64,000 nt of DNA, taken from the NCBI GenBank assembly GCA_036705565.1, contig JAUBUY010000030.1, one strand, 5' to 3'. The DNA comes from Microcoleus sp036705565 (GTDB lineage Bacteria > Cyanobacteriota > Cyanobacteriia > Cyanobacteriales > Microcoleaceae). Under the pieces are notes generated by a model that was not told the DNA's origin, made no database searches, and saw nothing but the letters and a program-made list of their open reading frames with translations. Positions 59,942-64,000 of the stretch are shown here, piece after piece; position 1 is the first letter of the stretch, and every line of letters starts with the position of its first letter. Both the position numbers and the translations under genes were made by a program.

Positions 59942-60616
59942 CTATTCAGCTTTTTGAGCCTGAGCACGTTGCTTTTTGAACATAGCACCAAACCCAACAG
60001 CGGCTCCAGCAGCAAGCATTGTTAAAGGTTCAGGAGTAGCTTCAGTGTTGCTAGTGCCGGTGCTGACAAAAACATCGCTATCGCCCTTGCTACCAATACC
60101 CCGGACGTGCATCCCTAGTCTCAAAGTACCATTATTCAACGCGGAAACTACGTTATTATAATTTCCAGTAAAGCTCAATCCCAAAACCTCACCAGTTTGG
60201 ACACCGTTCCGCGTACCAGTTATCCCAGCTGCAAAATCCGTAGACCAAGGAGTAGCAAGGTTATTAGTTTGTGGCAGAGGAGTAGCTCCCTCTGTAAAGT
60301 TAACACCACGACCATTTATAATGCCAAAGTTGCTCAATAAATTGGTATTAGAACCTGTGTCCAAGTGAACAGCAGCAATAAAGATATCGGCGGCGGATTC
60401 GTCTTTATTGTCATTGAAAATGTTGAATAAAACGTTATTGGAGCCATTATCTAGGACATCAAACCTAAAGCTATTTACATAGGCATCTCCCGATGTATTA
60501 TCGCTAGCAATATTACTAAAGCTGAAGGCAGAGGCAGGTGCTGCGGATACTGCACTAAGAGTAGCGACACCGGCAACAGCTAAAATAGATTTGACTAAGT
60601 TTAATTGGATTTTCAT
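59942..60616 (-). CDS. PEP-CTERM surface protein
   Basis: 224 residues from ATG at 60616 (AAAGGTG 6 bases upstream). Signal peptide about 1-32 (SILAVAGVATLSAVSAAPAS). The mature part is a beta-rich domain with Asn/Asp-rich segments (SNIASDNTSGDAYVNSFRFD). The C-terminus has the sorting signal TPEPLTMLAAGAAVGFGAMF followed by KKQRAQAQ: the PEP motif, a hydrophobic helix and a basic end. It should be processed by the exosortase encoded 0.8 kb away. Ligand or function unknown. Confidence 0.93.
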   Translation of the reverse strand: MKIQLNLVKSILAVAGVATLSAVSAAPASAFSFSNIASDNTSGDAYVNSFRFDVLDNGSNNVLFNIFNDNKDESAADIFIAAVHLDTGSNTNLLSNFGIINGRGVNFTEGATPLPQTNNLATPWSTDFAAGITGTRNGVQTGEVLGLSFTGNYNNVVSALNNGTLRLGMHVRGIGSKGDSDVFVSTGTSNTEATPEPLTMLAAGAAVGFGAMFKKQRAQAQKAE

Positions 60617-61140
60617 GGCTGACACCTTTATTTTTATGTTGACTGGAAGCAGGTTTTTTTCCTTCACATATTCAATCTAAAGCAAAGCACAAGTTAATGC
60701 AAGTAGGTTTGATAAAGATTCGATGAAGATTGGGAATAAGCTGATTGGATTTAGGCAAAATGCCTAAATTGATGGCTTCTAGCTAGCTATTTCCTATGGC
60801 GTGCCTCAAAAAATAGGGGTGCTGCCATCCGGATTTTAGTCCTGACTTCTCTCTCTTTTAAAAAGCTATAACTCACCTTCCTAAACAGCGGTGTTACACA
60901 GCATAATTACTGATAAAAAAGTTTTTAATCTCTAAAGTATGCCCTTAAAAAGTTTTTTATCCGTGAATGTACGGTAGAAAAGTTTAAGTGATAGGTTGAT
61001 TGGTGGGTAAAAACAGGTAAAAACCGATGATGACAGTGGAATCTGCGGAATGTGGGCTATAACTCAGGACAAAATCTTGGATCGTATTCGGTGCGTGGAT
61101 TCTCGCTTTCGGATTCAGCAACCAGCGCCATTTAGACTTA
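60617..61140. other. Gene-free stretch upstream of PEP-CTERM gene
   Basis: No gene. It should contain the promoter of the PEP-CTERM gene. A small hairpin TTTAGGCAAAATGCCTAAA is at about 60750-60769. Confidence 0.5.
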
Positions 61141-61205
61141 GATATTGCACCATTACCAAGAACCGGCTTTGGGGCCCGTTCCACAAAGAATGAGTTTTCT
61201 TGTGG
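61141..61205. repeat. Half copy of the MITE-like element
   Basis: Starts with GATATTGCACC as at 28091 and contains the GTTCCACAAAGAATGAGTTT core. The right half and terminal GGTGCAA are replaced by unrelated G-rich sequence. Confidence 0.75.
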
Positions 61206-61942
61206 GGAGTAGGGGGTGGGCAGGAGAGGCCGCCCAAAACAGGCTTATCGATCATCGTGCAACATCTCAATTTAGAGACCAATGGTTTCGGTGCTCGTTA
61301 TTATCTGTGAGGCTGGAACTTTGGCCGACTAAAGGGACGACTGGACTTTCTGGGACATAGTTTTGGGAACACCTTTACCGTCGGGGCTGTTTCGGGGCAA
61401 CCACGGGGAGTAGGGGTCGGATTGCCCCTAGGGAAAACCAGCTTTTTGTAGGGTTCGTGCCAAGAATGCCTACCCATCCAGGATTTGTTAGGCCTTTGGT
61501 GGGATTGGGGCAACCACGGGATTGGGGCAACCACGGGATTGGGGCAACCACGGGGGGATTGCCCCTACAAGAGAATGAAACTGCCCTGCGTCTACCGTCT
61601 GACTCTTTTAAGATACAAGGGGCGGGTTTTTGGGATTGTCAATTATTGGCCGGTATTGTTGGTGAGGGGATCCCCTACCATATTAGGGGTTATCGATCGG
61701 ACATAATATGACAAGCTTAGCCAGCAAAAGCGAAAACACGCCGAAAATTCGATCGACTTTTCGGCCTGGTGCGACGAAGCCTGAGAAAGGGCCCGGAGGG
61801 AAAATCAACCGATTTCTTCTGTCAATTCGCTACTCTAGCTGCCACTGGTTTAGGGTGATGGAATGTGAAGGATTTTGCGATCGGGCGATCGTCCAATACC
61901 TGAATTCGCACTTGATACCGATAAAAAGCGCTTTTCACTGTC
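61206..61942. repeat. G-rich repeat region with 17-bp tandem units
   Basis: GGGATTGGGGCAACCAC is repeated three times (about 61501-61551) and ends in a GGGGGATTGCCCCTA palindrome-like piece; a related GGGGCAACCACGGGGAGTAG is near 61393. Open frames in this region vary only because of the repeats. No gene accepted. Confidence 0.75.
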
Positions 61943-62278
61943 CCGCCTGTTTCTTCTACCGCCACAGTTGAAACGTTTTTTCGTACTCTTTCCCTTCAGT
62001 TCGATCGACATTCCCAGCATTCAGCGACAATCCCAAGCCCCACCTTAGTAAAATCAACAGCGACCAATCAAGCCCGTGTACTGCTGCTAGATTAATCCTA
62101 AATAAGTCGTAAATTTTTTACCCCACCCCAACCCTCCCCTTAGTAAGGGGAGGGAGTAAGAAATTCACAAATGATGCGAGGATTGCTATAACAGGTTTCG
62201 GATAATTCCTGACATCCTTTATATGAAAGATATAAGCGAAGTTAAACGGCAGGTAGTGGCATTGGCGGATTTCAACAC
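61943..62278 (-). pseudogene. Decayed duplicate of the 2TM-domain gene
   Basis: The left part (about 61943-62100) resembles 57685-57850 (C-terminal helices of the 2TM gene), and the right part (about 62191-62278) resembles 58130-58220 (start-codon region and upstream flank). The middle, coding for the N-terminal half, is replaced by a piece with a CCCTCCCCTTAGTAAGGGGAGGG-like palindrome. Frameshifts are present. Not functional. Confidence 0.8.
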
Positions 62279-62285
62279 CCTTTTA

Positions 62286-62325
62286 AGAACAGGCCAGAAA
62301 GCCTGTTCCCGATAGAGGTACAAAA
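62286..62325. repeat. Fragment of the MITE-like element
   Basis: GAACAGGCCAGAAAGCCTGTTC palindrome followed by GGTACAAAAC, like the right end GGTGCAAAAT of the copy at 28091-28207. Confidence 0.65.
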
Positions 62326-62334
62326 CACCCATAA

Positions 62335-63909
62335 CTAACCCAAAGTATACATCCAGCCATCCCTCGCGCAAATCCTCACAATTCCGTCCCAAACTACAGG
62401 CGTCGCCTCAAAAGACAAACCCGGCTTAAATCTCCCCGATTCTATTACTTTCAAACGGTAAAACTCCCCTTTAGCATTTCTCAAAGCATTCTGATCCCCC
62501 GACTTCGCTCGTTCCCAATTCAAATTGAACAAATAAACACCGTTGTATCCCGCACTGATCAGTTTATTGCCATCGGTAAAAATCGGAGTTGAAATTGAAG
62601 AACCAATCGCTTTTTTAAATACTATTACCGGAGTATCGTAAGACTGGTTTCGCCAAGGCACAAAAGTTTTTTTACCTGTAATCATATCTTGGGAACCGAT
62701 GTACAAATTGCCGTCGAGCGCATTTGTGGCAAACAGCGCCGGAAACTCCCCTGGATTGTACTCATCATTCAAAGCCACCGAGCCAATTATCCCGCCTTCC
62801 CAGCTAGAAACTCGGCGATTCCCCGTCGGCAAAAACCATTCGACGCTGGCATTCGGTTCTTTATTTGGATTCAGCTTCAGCACTCCGCCGTTGCCCTGAA
62901 TGTATTGTTTTTCAATGGCACAAAATAGTTTCCCTGATTTAGAAATTACAGCACTTCCATCCAAATCTGAACCAGTATAAAAATCCCAAACAATCTTTTT
63001 AGTTGCAATGCTAATACCGTAAATGTGACCGGAACCAGCAGCTATAAATATTCTATCTTTGAGCCTTGATGGCGATGATTCCGCTACCAAGTTGCCGCCG
63101 TGCTTTCTGATATCTCCTGCTGCATAAAGCTGTACCTCCGACAAGATATTTGGCTGCTTGATGCCTTCTTTGATTTTTGCACTGCTTGTGGAACTATCGA
63201 GAAAATAGCCGATCGCATTTTCCCCCGCATTGAACAAAACGCCACCGCCGATGTACAAAGCGCTGCTGTCATTATCCCGGCTGTAGCTGGGCGTTTTCCT
63301 GATGTCTAATTTCCAAAGTTCCTTGCCAGTTCTAAAAGATATTGCCCTAAAACTCGGCACTACTTTTTTGCCACCACCGCCACTGCGGCTTCCCTGCAAA
63401 ATTACAATTCTGTTTTCGGCGCTAGCTTTTTGATCGATATAAATCGTTGATGAACCTTTGATTACATCATCAAATTTATAGCGCCAAACTTCTTTATTGG
63501 TAGCAATATCTATTTTTCGCAAATTGTGGTCATAAGCACCTATAATTAAATAAGTTTTTCCCCCGTCTCTGGTAATTGTCGGCTGTCCTGTCCAACCGGC
63601 ACCGCTCCAAACTACAGACCGCCTTCCCAGAAAAGTCCGGCCGCCGCCTAGTTGGAATTTGTCGATTAACTTCAAACTTTTCGGAACACCTCTGCCGTAG
63701 AACCGACGCTTGTCGTTACCTAAAAAGGTCGGGACTAATAATTCTATTTCTGGGTCTGCTTTCGCCAGGAAATTGTTAAGATTAGTTTCTAATAAAGCTG
63801 GCTCCGAATCTTCAGTTTGGTACAGTTTGATAACAGCAGGAGGAACAGCAGCACTCAGCAAAAATTGTCCTAGCTGTTGATTGAATGTTCTCCGAGATGA
63901 TAAGCTCAT
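62335..63909 (-). CDS. PQQ-type beta-propeller protein
   Basis: 524 residues. The N-terminus SSRRTFNQQLGQFLLSAAVP resembles a twin-arginine export signal. The rest is a series of beta-propeller units of the PQQ or BamB kind: YDHNLRKIDIATNKEVWRYK, FRAISFRTGKELWKLDI, SGHIYGISIATKKIVWDFYT and GVLKLNPNKEPNASVEWFLP. No PQQ-binding dehydrogenase residues can be pointed out, so a binding or scaffold role is more likely. Start ATG at 63909. A group II intron end lies just upstream, so the native promoter may have been cut off. Confidence 0.88.
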   Translation of the reverse strand: MSLSSRRTFNQQLGQFLLSAAVPPAVIKLYQTEDSEPALLETNLNNFLAKADPEIELLVPTFLGNDKRRFYGRGVPKSLKLIDKFQLGGGRTFLGRRSVVWSGAGWTGQPTITRDGGKTYLIIGAYDHNLRKIDIATNKEVWRYKFDDVIKGSSTIYIDQKASAENRIVILQGSRSGGGGKKVVPSFRAISFRTGKELWKLDIRKTPSYSRDNDSSALYIGGGVLFNAGENAIGYFLDSSTSSAKIKEGIKQPNILSEVQLYAAGDIRKHGGNLVAESSPSRLKDRIFIAAGSGHIYGISIATKKIVWDFYTGSDLDGSAVISKSGKLFCAIEKQYIQGNGGVLKLNPNKEPNASVEWFLPTGNRRVSSWEGGIIGSVALNDEYNPGEFPALFATNALDGNLYIGSQDMITGKKTFVPWRNQSYDTPVIVFKKAIGSSISTPIFTDGNKLISAGYNGVYLFNLNWERAKSGDQNALRNAKGEFYRLKVIESGRFKPGLSFEATPVVWDGIVRICARDGWMYTLG

Positions 63910-63924
63910 ATTATATCGAGATAG

Positions 63925-64000
63925 TTAGAGAGTCGATGGCAGAGTGTCCCCTACCATCTCTCCTACAAAACCGTGCTTGCGACTTTCACCGCACACGGCT
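63925..64000 (-). mobile_element. 3' end of a group II intron (domains V and VI)
   Basis: On the minus strand, from the window edge, AGCCGTGTGCGGTGAAAGTC followed by GCAAGCACGGTTTTG forms the domain V hairpin: AGC triad, TGAAAG apical loop and two-base bulge. A second hairpin follows (GAGAGATGGTAG with CTGCCATCGACTCTC), which fits domain VI. The rest of the intron, including any reverse transcriptase, lies outside the window. The intron 3' end would be near 63925, about 16 bases before the PQQ protein start. Confidence 0.75.

Noticed and set aside
61145..61711. Plus-strand frames of 71-84 codons in the G-rich region
   Set aside because: They run through the tandem repeats and MITE-like half copy and show no protein-like pattern.
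1..64000. tRNA and rRNA genes
   Set aside because: No T-arm-like GGTTCGAATCC pattern with a matching acceptor stem, and no rRNA sequence, was noticed in the intergenic regions; a tRNAscan run would settle it.

Overview
The window is chromosomal DNA of a filamentous, non-heterocystous-type cyanobacterium, most like the Microcoleus/Oscillatoria/Phormidium group. Support comes from very frequent HIP1-type GCGATCGC octamers, photosystem II cytochrome c550 (psbV) with psbV2 and cytochrome c6 (petJ), a cyanobacterial FtsH protease, a phytochrome, a cyanobacterial exosortase with a PEP-CTERM protein, very large PAS sensor kinases and heptamer repeats of the TAAAATC type. The genus is an inference from style, not from a marker gene.

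Layout. 1-2.6 kb is accessory: an ATPase plus a TOPRIM-like partner, then a YoeB-type toxin-antitoxin pair enclosed by two copies of the aspS 3' end. 2.8-7.9 kb holds aspS, an internally repeated hypothetical protein, a complete IS4-family insertion and a macro-domain protein. 8-18.4 kb is a signalling block on the minus strand: an 8-PAS hybrid kinase, a bacteriophytochrome hybrid kinase and a GGDEF response regulator. 19-28 kb holds mgtE, a coiled-coil membrane protein, a ParM/ParR-like pair, ftsH and an aminopeptidase. 28-33 kb holds two more sensor kinases and a HAD phosphatase.

33-39 kb is the most unusual part. A minus-strand operon encodes an HTH-STAND NTPase, a 14-repeat WD40 protein and a second STAND NTPase. 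Beyond two tandem 140-bp palindromic repeats, a divergent gene encodes a small two-helix membrane protein that resembles the TRADD-N-associated membrane domain. Together they look like a split NTPase-sensor-effector immunity or cell-death locus.

39-48 kb has a GT9 glycosyltransferase, ispD, an SDR/carboxymuconolactone-decarboxylase/AraC cluster with a truncated SDR, a LysR regulator, small conserved proteins, a TPR protein and a DUF4258/YgiT pair. 48-58 kb has a GNAT enzyme, a double-domain class III cyclase, prepilin peptidase, accD, the psbV-psbV2-petJ cluster and a CHAD protein. 58-64 kb has a 2TM protein, the exosortase, its likely PEP-CTERM substrate, a repeat-rich 1.7-kb stretch with a decayed copy of the 2TM gene, a PQQ-type beta-propeller protein, and at the right edge the 3' end (domains V-VI) of a group II intron.

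Non-coding DNA is rich in dispersed elements: TAAAATC heptamers, MITE-like palindromes ending in GATATTGCACC, GGACACGGC hairpins, and palindrome clusters around GGGAATGAATTCCC.
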